From contig NZ_RXHS01000007.1 of NCBI RefSeq assembly GCF_004138125.1, positions 1 through 64,000 on the forward strand: 64,000 nt of DNA. The letters are read 5' to 3'. Shown here in pieces: positions 1-8,383 of the stretch (the first letter of the stretch is position 1; each line of letters opens with the position of its first letter). Below the pieces are notes generated by a model that saw only the letters and a list, made by a program, of their open reading frames with translations, ran no database searches and had not been told where the DNA came from. The DNA comes from Seramator thermalis (GTDB lineage: Bacteria; Bacteroidota; Bacteroidia; Bacteroidales; Dysgonomonadaceae). The position numbers and the translations under genes were made by a program.

Positions 1-1
1 T

Positions 2-97
2 GAACGATTTATTTGCGTGTCCGGCATAAAGCCGAACAGAAGATTAAATGATAAACTTGTTAAAGAACTCGTCGAGTTTGCAGCAATTGCTGCATGA
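2..97 (+). CDS. C-terminal end of an unidentified reading frame (5' end outside window)
   Basis: An open frame runs from the first bases to a TGA at 95-97 and encodes about 31 residues ending in LVEFAAIAA. There is no start codon inside the window. I do not recognise the family. It could be the tail of a gene upstream of the IS element, a short frame inside the IS21 left end, or chance. No copy of the IS21 terminal repeat is seen between it and istA, so the left end of the element must lie further upstream. Confidence 0.3.
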   Translation, partial: ERFICVSGIKPNRRLNDKLVKELVEFAAIAA

Positions 98-124
98 TTC
101 GTATATTAAATAATTAACGAACTA

Positions 125-1708
125 TTGATGTATACAAAACAGGAAATAATCATCAGGAGTTATCGTGAGGGAAAAAGTCAGAGACAAATATCGCGAGAAC
201 TTCAAATAAGCCGCAAGACGGTAAGAAAGTATCTTAGAGAACATGAAGAGGTGTTACGATCGGCTGAGAGTGAAGAAGCCGGTCAGACAAGTAATTTATC
301 GAGTGCGCCCATTTATAAAAAGACAATTCCTCGCACAAAAATAAAACTAACCCGTGAGGTAGAGTCCGCAATAGAGGAGTTACTTGAGAAGAACGAACAA
401 AAGAAGCAGCAGGGTCTGGGCAAGCAGCTGTTCAAGAAGAAAGACATCCTGGAAGCACTTCAAGGTCAGGGTTATGAAATAGGTTACACTACGGTATGTA
501 ATTACATTAGTGAAAGAGAAAAGCGTCAAAACAGGAAGGAAGCCTATATTCGTCAAGTATACCGGCCGGGAGAAACATGCGAGTTTGACTGGGGCGAGAT
601 TAAGCTCAATATAGCAGGGAAACGTCGATCGATGCAGCTTGCCGTATTTACCTGTGCCTACAGCAATTACCGGTATGCCTTTATCTACGAGCGGCAGGAT
701 ACGCTTGCTTTCATGGAATCCCATGTGCGTTTTTTTCAAACCATCGGAGGAGTTTTCCAAGAGATGGTTTATGACAACATGCGCGTAGCGGTAGCCCGGT
801 TTGTGGGTCGTCATGAAAAAGAGCCGACTGAAGCCTTACTGGGCTTGCGTGGACACTATCAGTTCCGACATCGGTTTTGCAACATCCGTCGGGGAAATGA
901 GAAAGGACATGTAGAGCGCAGCGTAGAATACGTACGCCGCAAAGCCTTTTCTTCCAAAGATTCCTTTGCCGATATTGAGCAAGCAGAGCAGTGGCTGGAA
1001 GCCACCTTACAAAGGTTGAACGCTACCCGCCAGCAGGGAACGGAAAAGAGTGCCGACGAGCTGTTTGGGGAAGAAAGAGCAGCTTTGATTCATCATCCCG
1101 CAGCAGGAATGATCTGCAGTGAACAGGAACAGTGCCGTGTAGATAAATATGCCACCATCAGTTACCGGACAAACCGTTATTCGGTTCCGGATCACCTGGT
1201 GGGAGAATTTGTAGAGGTAAGTGTTCACAGCCGCAAGCTGGAAATCTATTTTCAGAACAAACGGGTTGCCACACATGTTCGAAGTTACGAAAAGCATAGC
1301 TGGAATATCGATATCGAACATTATCTGGACACCTTTAAGAAAAAGCCGGGAGCCCTGGCCGGCAGTCAGGCCCTTGCCGACAACCATTATTTGGGAGCAT
1401 TGTACCGGAACTTCTTTCAGGATGAACCCCGCGAATTTATCGAACTGCTTGATTACTGTCGCAGGGAAAGAGTGAGTGAAGAAAAGCTGGAGGAATCCCT
1501 TCGGCGCTTGTTGGGCACCTCACCCGACGGGGTGAGTGTGGAGAAGCTCCGAGCTCTCGTGGGGAACACTTCCTCGATAAATCCTCTCAGAGCATCAGAA
1601 GATAACATCAGTATGAAAGCCAAAGAACAACTTGCCGGCATCACCCGGTTAATGCATCAAACCAATTACAATGGATACCGTCAATCAACAAATAATAACC
1701 TACAGTAA
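125..1708 (+). CDS. istA: IS21-family transposase IstA
   Basis: The 527-residue protein catalyses DNA cleavage and strand transfer for the IS21 element. A helix-turn-helix lies at about residues 14-38 (SQRQISRELQISRKTVRKYL). The DDE catalytic core has its first Asp in CEFDWGE (about residue 155), the second in MVYDNMR (about 219) and the Glu in GHVERSVEYVRRK (about 264). The C-terminal part resembles the Mu-transposase beta-barrel region. The reading frame is intact and of normal length. Its 3' end overlaps istB by 38 bp in another frame, the usual translational coupling of this family. Confidence 0.93.
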   Translation: MMYTKQEIIIRSYREGKSQRQISRELQISRKTVRKYLREHEEVLRSAESEEAGQTSNLSSAPIYKKTIPRTKIKLTREVESAIEELLEKNEQKKQQGLGKQLFKKKDILEALQGQGYEIGYTTVCNYISEREKRQNRKEAYIRQVYRPGETCEFDWGEIKLNIAGKRRSMQLAVFTCAYSNYRYAFIYERQDTLAFMESHVRFFQTIGGVFQEMVYDNMRVAVARFVGRHEKEPTEALLGLRGHYQFRHRFCNIRRGNEKGHVERSVEYVRRKAFSSKDSFADIEQAEQWLEATLQRLNATRQQGTEKSADELFGEERAALIHHPAAGMICSEQEQCRVDKYATISYRTNRYSVPDHLVGEFVEVSVHSRKLEIYFQNKRVATHVRSYEKHSWNIDIEHYLDTFKKKPGALAGSQALADNHYLGALYRNFFQDEPREFIELLDYCRRERVSEEKLEESLRRLLGTSPDGVSVEKLRALVGNTSSINPLRASEDNISMKAKEQLAGITRLMHQTNYNGYRQSTNNNLQ

Positions 1709-2426
1709 GGAGCTTCGCTTGCCAGCCTTCCGTCGAGACTACAAGGAACTGGCCATGGAAGCCGCCAGGGAGAGGCTTGATTATGAAGACTATCTGGTAA
1801 AGCTCATGGAGCGGGAATATGATCTCAGGCTGGAGAATCGGAAAAAGGCACAGATAAGAAATGCACAATTCCCTTCCAGAATGTATCTTTCCGATCTTGA
1901 TCACAGTCAGTTGCCACCGGCCGCACAAGAGAAACTGCCGATCCTGGAGAGATTGGATTTCATAACCTCCGCCCAAAACGTAATCCTTGCCGGCAATCCC
2001 GGTACCGGCAAAACCCATATCGCAATAGGACTCGGACTGAAAGCCTGCATGCAGGGATATAAGGTGCTCTTCACCACCGTTCACCGATTATTGACCCAAC
2101 TGCGTGAATCACATGCCGAGAGAACCCTAAGACAGGTAGAAGCGCAATTCGAAAAATATGACCTGGTCATTTGCGATGAATTTGGTTACGTCTCATTCGA
2201 TAAACAAGGTGCGGAGCTGCTCTTCAATCACCTCTCTTTAAGGACAGGCAGAAAATCAACCATCATTACCACAAACCTGGGCTTCGACCGATGGGAAGAA
2301 ATCTTCGGCGATCCGGTATTGACGGCTGCTCTGGTTGACAGATTAACCCACAAGGCTTATCTGATAGATATGAATGGGGAATCTTACCGACTGAAACAAA
2401 CCAGACAAATGATGGGTGAAAAATGA
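1671..2426 (+). CDS. istB: IS21-family helper ATPase IstB
   Basis: This 251-residue AAA+ ATPase is the target-selection and regulatory partner of IstA, related to DnaC. Walker A is GNPGTGKTH at about residues 107-115 and Walker B is LVICDEFGY at about 165-173. An N-terminal helical IstA-binding region precedes the ATPase domain. It overlaps the end of istA. Length and motifs are normal, so the element may still be active. A strong palindrome follows 32 bp after the stop. Confidence 0.93.
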   Translation: MDTVNQQIITYSKELRLPAFRRDYKELAMEAARERLDYEDYLVKLMEREYDLRLENRKKAQIRNAQFPSRMYLSDLDHSQLPPAAQEKLPILERLDFITSAQNVILAGNPGTGKTHIAIGLGLKACMQGYKVLFTTVHRLLTQLRESHAERTLRQVEAQFEKYDLVICDEFGYVSFDKQGAELLFNHLSLRTGRKSTIITTNLGFDRWEEIFGDPVLTAALVDRLTHKAYLIDMNGESYRLKQTRQMMGEK

Positions 2427-2458
2427 AAACATCAACATCTACCAAAATAAGAGCGCCC

Positions 2459-2498
2459 GTTTTATCCTTTTTGGAGGTACCTCCAAAAAGGATAAAAC
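2459..2498. terminator. 40-bp perfect palindrome after istB, probable transcription barrier
   Basis: Each arm is 20 bases with no mismatch and the centre is GGTACC at 2476-2481. As RNA it would form a very stable hairpin with a minimal loop. It lies between istB and the IS right end. It may stop transcription leaving the IS, or entering it from outside. There is no long T-run, so a role in protein binding or structure is also possible. Confidence 0.55.
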
Positions 2499-2591
2499 TA
2501 ACTTGGAATTTATATTAAAATGGTATACTTTTGGATTGAAATACCGGTATACTTTTGGGGTGAAATAAACAAGTAACTTTCTAATATCTTT

Positions 2592-5087
2592 TTATTTTAG
2601 GGTTATGTTTATCTTTTTTCGCTGATCGGGTATTTTTACCAGGCATTCACCGGTGGATGCATTCCAGGACCAGCCCGTAGTGGTGAAGTCGTTCTCTGCA
2701 CGCTCCTGCAGCTTCTTCTCTTTCATTTCTTTGATCTTCTTCCCGTTGATGATTACCTGCGACGGTTGCTGATCGAGATGAAACGTGAGGATGAAGTTGC
2801 GGCTGTCGGATTGATGGAAGCCGTTGTCAGCAGGTGTGATATCCATGCTGTAACCTCCTGCTTGCGTGGTGCAGACAAAGAGGGTGCGCGAAGCAATGTT
2901 TCCGAGATAGCCAAGATCTTCACCTTCATCTTCATAAAGCGCAAAGCAGGCAGTCTCCTCCTCGTAATGAGGAAAGACATGGACATAGATCGGATAATCG
3001 CTCCTCTCATGGATATACTGCATCACCGGCATCATGGGGATGATGGATCCTTTCTTCACGAAGAGGGGAATGACACTGAGCGGTGCACGGTAGGCGATCT
3101 CCTTTCCCCCGAAATAGGTCTGCTTCGGATCGTGGAAGTCGATCCACTCTCCTTGAGGAAGGTAGACACTCCGTACCCGCTCGCCCTTCTTCAGGACGGG
3201 GGCAACCAACAGCTCCTCACCGAAGAGGAATTGATCATCGACAGTGAGCGCCTGCGCATCGGAAGGGTACTCCATAAAGAGGCCGCGCATAAGCGGCAGT
3301 CCAGTGTCGTGAGCCACACGGGCATAGCTGTAGAGGTAAGGAAAGAGGCGGTACTTGAGTTCGATGGCGGATCGACTGTTCCGTTCGGCTGCCTCGCCGA
3401 AGCGCCAGAGCTCCACGGCATTATCACCCTCGTGATGGGCGCGGCTCAGCGGGTTGAAGATGCCAAACTGCATCCAGCGGGTATAAAGCTCGGCCATGGC
3501 GGGATAGTCAGCGATATCGCCACAGTAACCCGATATGTCGGTGGTCCAGAAAGGGATGCCTCCCAGTCCGGCGGAGATGCCGATGGCTACTTGGTTGCGC
3601 AACTGTGCCCATCCTTCCAGCACATTGCTGCCGTTCCCGCTGTCGCCGCTCCAGCCGAAGGTGTAGCGCTGCAGGCCGGCATAGGCGGCACGGGTCATCT
3701 GGAAGATGCGCCTGTTGGGGTTACGTTTTTCGAACTGCTCCTTCACCACCTTGTCCCAAGTGAGGCCGTAGATGTTGTGCACCTCGTCGTGCATGCCAAT
3801 GTGATGCTGCATGTGGAGGCGGTCCAGGTCCTCCTCGTTGCTCCAGGCGGGCTCACCCATATCGGTCCAGAAGCCGGCAGCACCATCATCGAGGGGCTTC
3901 TGTTGGTAGGCGCCCCACCAGTCGGCTACCGCTGGCAGGGTGAAGTCGACCACCCCACAGTTACCACCCCATGGCCAGGGCATATTGTATGCCTTGCCAG
4001 TGCGCGCATCGCGCACGAAGAAGCCGAGCGAGTCGGCCTCCGCCCACTGCTTGCGGTTGTTCTGCGAGATGACCGGGTCCTGCGAGAGGATCACCCTGAA
4101 GCCCTGCTCCCGGAGCGTGGCAAGCATCTTCTCTGGTTCGTTGTAGTTGCCCTCACGCCACTCGAAGTCCTGGAGGTGCTGAGTCCAGCCAATATCCTGG
4201 TAGATGATGTCGCAGGGGATCTGGCGGCGACGGAACTCGGCCGCGATCTCCAGTGTCTGCGCCTCTTTGGTGTAGAGGCCGCGGCTCTGGGCGAAGCCAA
4301 ACGCCCACTTGGGGGGCATGATAGGCTTGCCGGTGAGGTCAATATAGCGACTTAGAATTTCTTTGTAATCCTTCCCGTGGATGAAGTAGTAGATAAACGG
4401 TCCGTCGGAGGCTTCGAAGCTGTAGTAGTTGTCGGAATGCTCGCCGAAATCGAACCGTGTCTTGTAGGTGTTGTCGAGGAAGATCCCGTAGTGGTAGCTG
4501 CTCATAAAAAAAGGGATACTCTTGTATAGCGGGTCCTCGGTGGTGCTATAGCAGGGACGGTCGCTGTTCCACATGGTGTAGCTGCGGCCGCGCCGGTTGA
4601 GCGGTCCGCTCTTCTCGCCCAACCCGAAGAACAGCTCATCGCTGCGCAGCAGCTTGTAGGCTTTCTTCGCAGTGGAGTCTGATACATGTCCTTTTTCTTG
4701 GTAATCGCTGAAGATGAGCTTCTGCCACTTATCGAAGATCTGCAGCTGCATCGGGGTCTTATTGAGGCGTATACGCAACGTGGGGGTGAAGAGCTCATAG
4801 GCAGAGGTCTCTTCATGTACCGTGATTTCACTCGGTGCTTCCAGTTGCTCATTGACTATGGCGAAGGAGGGGTTGTTCCGCCGGAAGGTGCCGGCAGGAT
4901 CGTACCATATCCTGATCACATCGCTGCTCAGTATCGCGAGGGAGAGTTTCGCGCCATCGGTGGCATGAAACACCACGCCGTTGCCGTCTTTTGTATAGGA
5001 GGTCACTGTCGGTCCATTGCCAGGCTCTGCCCGCAACAGCATTGGCATCAGGAGCAGCCAGAGGAATAATTGTCTTGCTTTGTTCAT
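2592..5087 (-). CDS. GH31 alpha-glucosidase, exported
   Basis: This 831-residue enzyme belongs to glycoside hydrolase family 31 and probably cleaves alpha-glucosides released from dextran or isomalto-oligosaccharides. A signal peptide occupies residues 1-20 (MNKARQLFLWLLLMPMLLRA). The N-terminal beta-sandwich is followed by the (beta/alpha)8 barrel. The likely nucleophile is Asp409 in GFWTDMGEP and the acid/base is Asp482 in FGWSGDSG. A C-terminal DUF5110-like beta domain follows. It is the last gene of the locus, 15 bp after the GH66 stop. The exact bond specificity (alpha-1,6, alpha-1,4 or xyloside) is inferred from the neighbouring GH66. The gene is strongly GC-rich compared with most of the window. 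Confidence 0.9.
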   Translation of the reverse strand: MNKARQLFLWLLLMPMLLRAEPGNGPTVTSYTKDGNGVVFHATDGAKLSLAILSSDVIRIWYDPAGTFRRNNPSFAIVNEQLEAPSEITVHEETSAYELFTPTLRIRLNKTPMQLQIFDKWQKLIFSDYQEKGHVSDSTAKKAYKLLRSDELFFGLGEKSGPLNRRGRSYTMWNSDRPCYSTTEDPLYKSIPFFMSSYHYGIFLDNTYKTRFDFGEHSDNYYSFEASDGPFIYYFIHGKDYKEILSRYIDLTGKPIMPPKWAFGFAQSRGLYTKEAQTLEIAAEFRRRQIPCDIIYQDIGWTQHLQDFEWREGNYNEPEKMLATLREQGFRVILSQDPVISQNNRKQWAEADSLGFFVRDARTGKAYNMPWPWGGNCGVVDFTLPAVADWWGAYQQKPLDDGAAGFWTDMGEPAWSNEEDLDRLHMQHHIGMHDEVHNIYGLTWDKVVKEQFEKRNPNRRIFQMTRAAYAGLQRYTFGWSGDSGNGSNVLEGWAQLRNQVAIGISAGLGGIPFWTTDISGYCGDIADYPAMAELYTRWMQFGIFNPLSRAHHEGDNAVELWRFGEAAERNSRSAIELKYRLFPYLYSYARVAHDTGLPLMRGLFMEYPSDAQALTVDDQFLFGEELLVAPVLKKGERVRSVYLPQGEWIDFHDPKQTYFGGKEIAYRAPLSVIPLFVKKGSIIPMMPVMQYIHERSDYPIYVHVFPHYEEETACFALYEDEGEDLGYLGNIASRTLFVCTTQAGGYSMDITPADNGFHQSDSRNFILTFHLDQQPSQVIINGKKIKEMKEKKLQERAENDFTTTGWSWNASTGECLVKIPDQRKKINITLK

Positions 5088-5102
5088 CCAGTTTTCATTT
5101 AT

Positions 5103-6863
5103 TTATGCATACTCCAACACCACCATATCCCAGTATTTCAGCAGGGGAAGGGTGAAACTGACCGTATCTCCCTGTTGGGTGAACTGTAGCGACACGGCTA
5201 CTCCGCCCTGATAATCGGGAGAAGCGAACCAGACGTTTTTCACCGGCCTGTGGCTTTTCACGGTGAGGTCTGCATTGGCGATTGCTGCCGGCTCCTTCTG
5301 AGAGCCGTTGTTGTCGCGCCACTCCATGCTGTTGGCGTCGGTGAAATTGATCAGGTGGATCACATCGCGTACGGGAAACATTTTACCCGTGACAGCCACA
5401 CTGCCCTGTGAGGCGGGCCAGTTTTTTACTATCAACTTCTCATCCGCGGAGCTTATATCGAACTGAACCGGCTCACCGCCATCGCGCAACAGATTCTGGT
5501 AGGCGGTCATAAAGTCGTAGTAGTGCAGCAGCGACTCCTTCAGCGCGCTCTTCATCTGCAGGTTGTTGTTGGGAAAGTATTCGTTGGCGAGGTAGTGCTC
5601 GCCCAGCTCGAGGTGTGCCCCGCCAAAGGAGAAGATGACTGCATTGGCCAGCAACACGCCGGGGGCGTTCACATAGCCCGTGCTGCCTGAGCGGCCGTAG
5701 TTGATGTAGGCTGCCAGCACGGTACGCTTGTTGCCGCCGCTTAGCTGGTCGTTGTAGGCGATGACATCCGCCAGGTCGGCGTAACTTTGACACTCATTCC
5801 ACACCTCGGTGTAGAGAATATCGGTAGCGCTCTGTGCAATCTGCTCCTGTCCATAGCCGCTTACAGCGTTCATCACCAGCCGCTTATTGGGTTGTGCCTG
5901 CTTCATGGCAGCGATAAAGGGGAGGTAGCTTGCTGCAAGGTCCACTGTATTGCCGTCGTAGTCATATACTGTGCCGCGGTTGCCCAGCTGGTCGATATGA
6001 TATCCGTCGAAGTTGAAAACGCGGTACACATCATCGTGCCGCGCAGCCAGGTACGCCTGCCACTCGCTGTTGCCTGGATTGGTTAGGTAGATACTGCTGC
6101 GGAAGGGTGGATCGAGGTGATGGTTGTCCTTCTCCCGGTGCTCCTGGTCGCGGTATAGGTGCCACTCCTCGGCAACGCCGTCGGTGGAGGCGTTCTCCAG
6201 CGCCCCGTAGGCGAGGTTGTAGAACATCGTTTTCATCCCTTTCGCCTGTGCTGCATCGATATAACCTTTCACTGTGCTGAGATAGTTGGTGCGACCGATC
6301 AGGTCGGGCCAGGTGGGCTGTGGTGCCGCTGTGGTGCCGGCCAGTGGACGGTGATGGTCGTGCAACCAGTCGTAGAACTGAATGCCGTTGATGCGGTAGC
6401 GGGTGAGCAGGTCGATCTGGTGATCGATCTCGGCCTTGCTCATCTCTCCATAGGAGGAGAGGAAGCCGTAGCGGGGAAAGCGTGTCCAGTCTGACGATAC
6501 ATCAATGGCGATGGTATAGAGCAGCTGCTCTTGACCATTCTTCGATTCATAAAGGGCGGCCATATATCCTTTGAAGTCGCCTTCCGGAGGAGTCCAGCTC
6601 CAGCTGGTGTTATCCACAGACTCTTCCTTCAGCAGCGTACCCAGGTGAAAATAACGGACAGTGAGTATGCCAGCAGGCTTCTCCTTCAGGGTGAAGGTGA
6701 CCGCCTCTCCAGGCCTGTAGAGAGCCTTGTCGGTGCTGATGCCGATGTGGAGGTAAGTGTCGCCGTAGGTGACGGGGTCATTTTTCGTATCGTAATAGTC
6801 GTCGCACGCGGCGAACAGGAAAGGGATAAGCACAAACAGTGCGGTAATTTTTTTTAACATCAT
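5103..6863 (-). CDS. GH66 dextranase / cycloisomaltooligosaccharide glucanotransferase lipoprotein
   Basis: This is a family GH66 enzyme, which acts on alpha-1,6-glucan (dextran) by endo-hydrolysis or by transglycosylation to cyclic isomalto-oligosaccharides. Numbered from the ATG at 6863 it has 586 residues. That start is chosen because MMLKKITALFVLIPFLFAAC is a lipoprotein signal with the acceptor Cys at 20; the open frame continues upstream without signal-like sequence. The catalytic nucleophile should be Asp291 in GYHIDQLG and the acid/base Glu353 in YTEVWNE. As a lipoprotein next to SusC/D/E it probably acts at the cell surface. It cannot be told from sequence whether it hydrolyses or cyclises. 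Confidence 0.87.
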   Translation of the reverse strand: MMLKKITALFVLIPFLFAACDDYYDTKNDPVTYGDTYLHIGISTDKALYRPGEAVTFTLKEKPAGILTVRYFHLGTLLKEESVDNTSWSWTPPEGDFKGYMAALYESKNGQEQLLYTIAIDVSSDWTRFPRYGFLSSYGEMSKAEIDHQIDLLTRYRINGIQFYDWLHDHHRPLAGTTAAPQPTWPDLIGRTNYLSTVKGYIDAAQAKGMKTMFYNLAYGALENASTDGVAEEWHLYRDQEHREKDNHHLDPPFRSSIYLTNPGNSEWQAYLAARHDDVYRVFNFDGYHIDQLGNRGTVYDYDGNTVDLAASYLPFIAAMKQAQPNKRLVMNAVSGYGQEQIAQSATDILYTEVWNECQSYADLADVIAYNDQLSGGNKRTVLAAYINYGRSGSTGYVNAPGVLLANAVIFSFGGAHLELGEHYLANEYFPNNNLQMKSALKESLLHYYDFMTAYQNLLRDGGEPVQFDISSADEKLIVKNWPASQGSVAVTGKMFPVRDVIHLINFTDANSMEWRDNNGSQKEPAAIANADLTVKSHRPVKNVWFASPDYQGGVAVSLQFTQQGDTVSFTLPLLKYWDMVVLEYA

Positions 6864-6923
6864 ATGCTTTTTATTTGCATCTGCCATGTCGGGGTGACCG
6901 GCACGGCAGAGCATGATTGGATA

Positions 6924-8363
6924 CTATTGTTTCTGTATGGTGACCGTCTCTTTGAGCTGGTCGAGCAGGATGGTGTAGCCCCCTGCCTCGGTGATCTTCC
7001 ATTTATAGTCGACCCCGGAACCGGGATAGTGGAAGATCATGGGTTCGGGTTGACCGGAAGGATGCTTGTCTGGCTCACTGGCAATGAACCAGGCACCGTT
7101 CCAGTCGCTCTGCTTGTCGAGCGTGAACTTGAGTTCGCCGCCCTTGAGGTTACCGCTCCAGGTGAAGATATTGGGATTGTCGGTGCTCTCCATGGGTGTG
7201 GCGTTGCCGATGTCCCACCCGTTTGGGGTGGCATCGCCCACCAGGTAAACCATGGGGTAGGGTGTGAAGGGAACGATATCGATCTTCATCTCACGCGTGT
7301 CGAGCGTGATCTTGTAGACGCCACCGGTGATGTTCCATTTGTTGTCGGGGTCGCCTGCCCATACCTCCACTTCGAGCCCCTTGCCTTCGGTAGTGCCGTT
7401 CACGAGGGGTCGGAAGAAGGGTGCATCCCAGCTGCCCTGTTGTGTGCCTATTTTGAACTCGCCACCGGCGGAGAGATCTCCGTTGTAGTGAAAGAGGTAG
7501 GGATCGAGCAGATCGACCTGCATGGGGACAAAGTTCCAGCCGGTGGGGTTGCCCACGAACCAGAGCGCCGTATAGGCCGGCCCCTCACCCTTAGCGATGG
7601 TGACGGTCAGGGTGGCGAGGTTGGCCGTGATAGTGTAGGTGCCTGGCTCGGTAATGGTGAAAGGCTCATCGTAGGGGTCGTCGAAGCTCTCCCGCAGGTA
7701 GAGGGTACCCTCAGCGGTGCCCTTGTTGTAGGAGGGTACAAACTGTCCAAGCGTGGTAATAAACTTGAAGTTACCAGTGGTGAGCGAGCCGGTCCAGCTG
7801 AAGGTGCGCGGCTTGTTGGGCACTTTGCGCAGCTCAGTGGCATTGTCGGCATTCCATCCATTGGGGGTGGCGTCGCCGATCAAGTAGAGGGTGGCGGTGA
7901 TGGGTTTGTAGGGGGTGATGACAAAAGCGACAGGCTCTGAGGTTGCCGGCTCAATGCCTTCGGCGGAAACAGTAGCGGTGACGCGTGCCTCGAGGGTGAC
8001 TGCCTCACCTGGGGTGGCATCAAACTCAGCCAGCAGCAAGTTGTTCAGCTCCTCATTGAGGAAACTCTTCTCATAGGCTTCGCGCCCCATCTCAAGGGTG
8101 AGACCTCCGGCAAAATGATTACCTGCGCGGTCAATCTGCAGCGTGTAGCTGATGGCAGCGTTGGTGCCGCGGTTGGTGCCGCTGCTCCAGGTGAGCTTCA
8201 GCGCCTCAGCCTCAGGGTTGGCGGCATCGAGCTGTAACTGCGGTGCCGATACCGCTATCTCCAGCGGGTTATCACCCTTATTCAACTCCATCAGGTTGTC
8301 GTCGCAGCGGGTGAACAGCACTGCAGCCATCAACAGGAAAAAAAGATAACTATTTCTCTTCAT
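6924..8363 (-). CDS. SusE-like surface glycan-binding lipoprotein
   Basis: This 479-residue lipoprotein starts with MKRNSYLFFLLMAAVLFTRC, with the lipid-acceptor Cys at 20. A SusE-type N-terminal beta domain (about 30-150) precedes three beta-sandwich modules. Each module opens with a related motif: YLIGDATPNGW (160), LWFVGNPTGW (267) and YLVGDATPNGW (373). This is the tandem starch-binding layout of SusE/SusF. In this locus it should bind dextran or isomalto-oligosaccharides at the outer surface beside SusCD. It lies between susD (20 bp upstream) and the GH66 gene. Confidence 0.85.
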   Translation of the reverse strand: MKRNSYLFFLLMAAVLFTRCDDNLMELNKGDNPLEIAVSAPQLQLDAANPEAEALKLTWSSGTNRGTNAAISYTLQIDRAGNHFAGGLTLEMGREAYEKSFLNEELNNLLLAEFDATPGEAVTLEARVTATVSAEGIEPATSEPVAFVITPYKPITATLYLIGDATPNGWNADNATELRKVPNKPRTFSWTGSLTTGNFKFITTLGQFVPSYNKGTAEGTLYLRESFDDPYDEPFTITEPGTYTITANLATLTVTIAKGEGPAYTALWFVGNPTGWNFVPMQVDLLDPYLFHYNGDLSAGGEFKIGTQQGSWDAPFFRPLVNGTTEGKGLEVEVWAGDPDNKWNITGGVYKITLDTREMKIDIVPFTPYPMVYLVGDATPNGWDIGNATPMESTDNPNIFTWSGNLKGGELKFTLDKQSDWNGAWFIASEPDKHPSGQPEPMIFHYPGSGVDYKWKITEAGGYTILLDQLKETVTIQKQ

Positions 8364-8383
8364 AATCGGTTGCTTTTAATGGA

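Larger units (their letters stand above)
125..2571 (+). mobile_element. IS21-family insertion sequence (left end outside window)
   Basis: The element carries overlapping istA and istB genes, the IS21 hallmark. Its right end shows two direct copies of GGTATACTTTTGG (2522-2534 and 2546-2558), each followed by a similar TGAAAT stretch, which fit the multiple terminal transposase-binding repeats of this family. The outer end is placed at about 2571 because the sequence there finishes TAAACA, matching the CA terminus of IS21 elements. No matching inverted copy is seen in bases 1-124, so the left end is not in view. The right end sits about 20 bp from the stop codon of the GH31 gene. Confidence 0.85.

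Noticed and set aside
2766-4355. 529-residue open frame on the plus strand inside the GH31 gene
   Set aside because: It is a shadow of a GC-rich coding region: low complexity, no motif, fully antisense to a clear GH31 enzyme.
6864-7940. 358-residue plus-strand open frame opposite the susE-like gene
   Set aside because: Gly/Val-rich shadow of a GC-rich gene with no recognisable domain.
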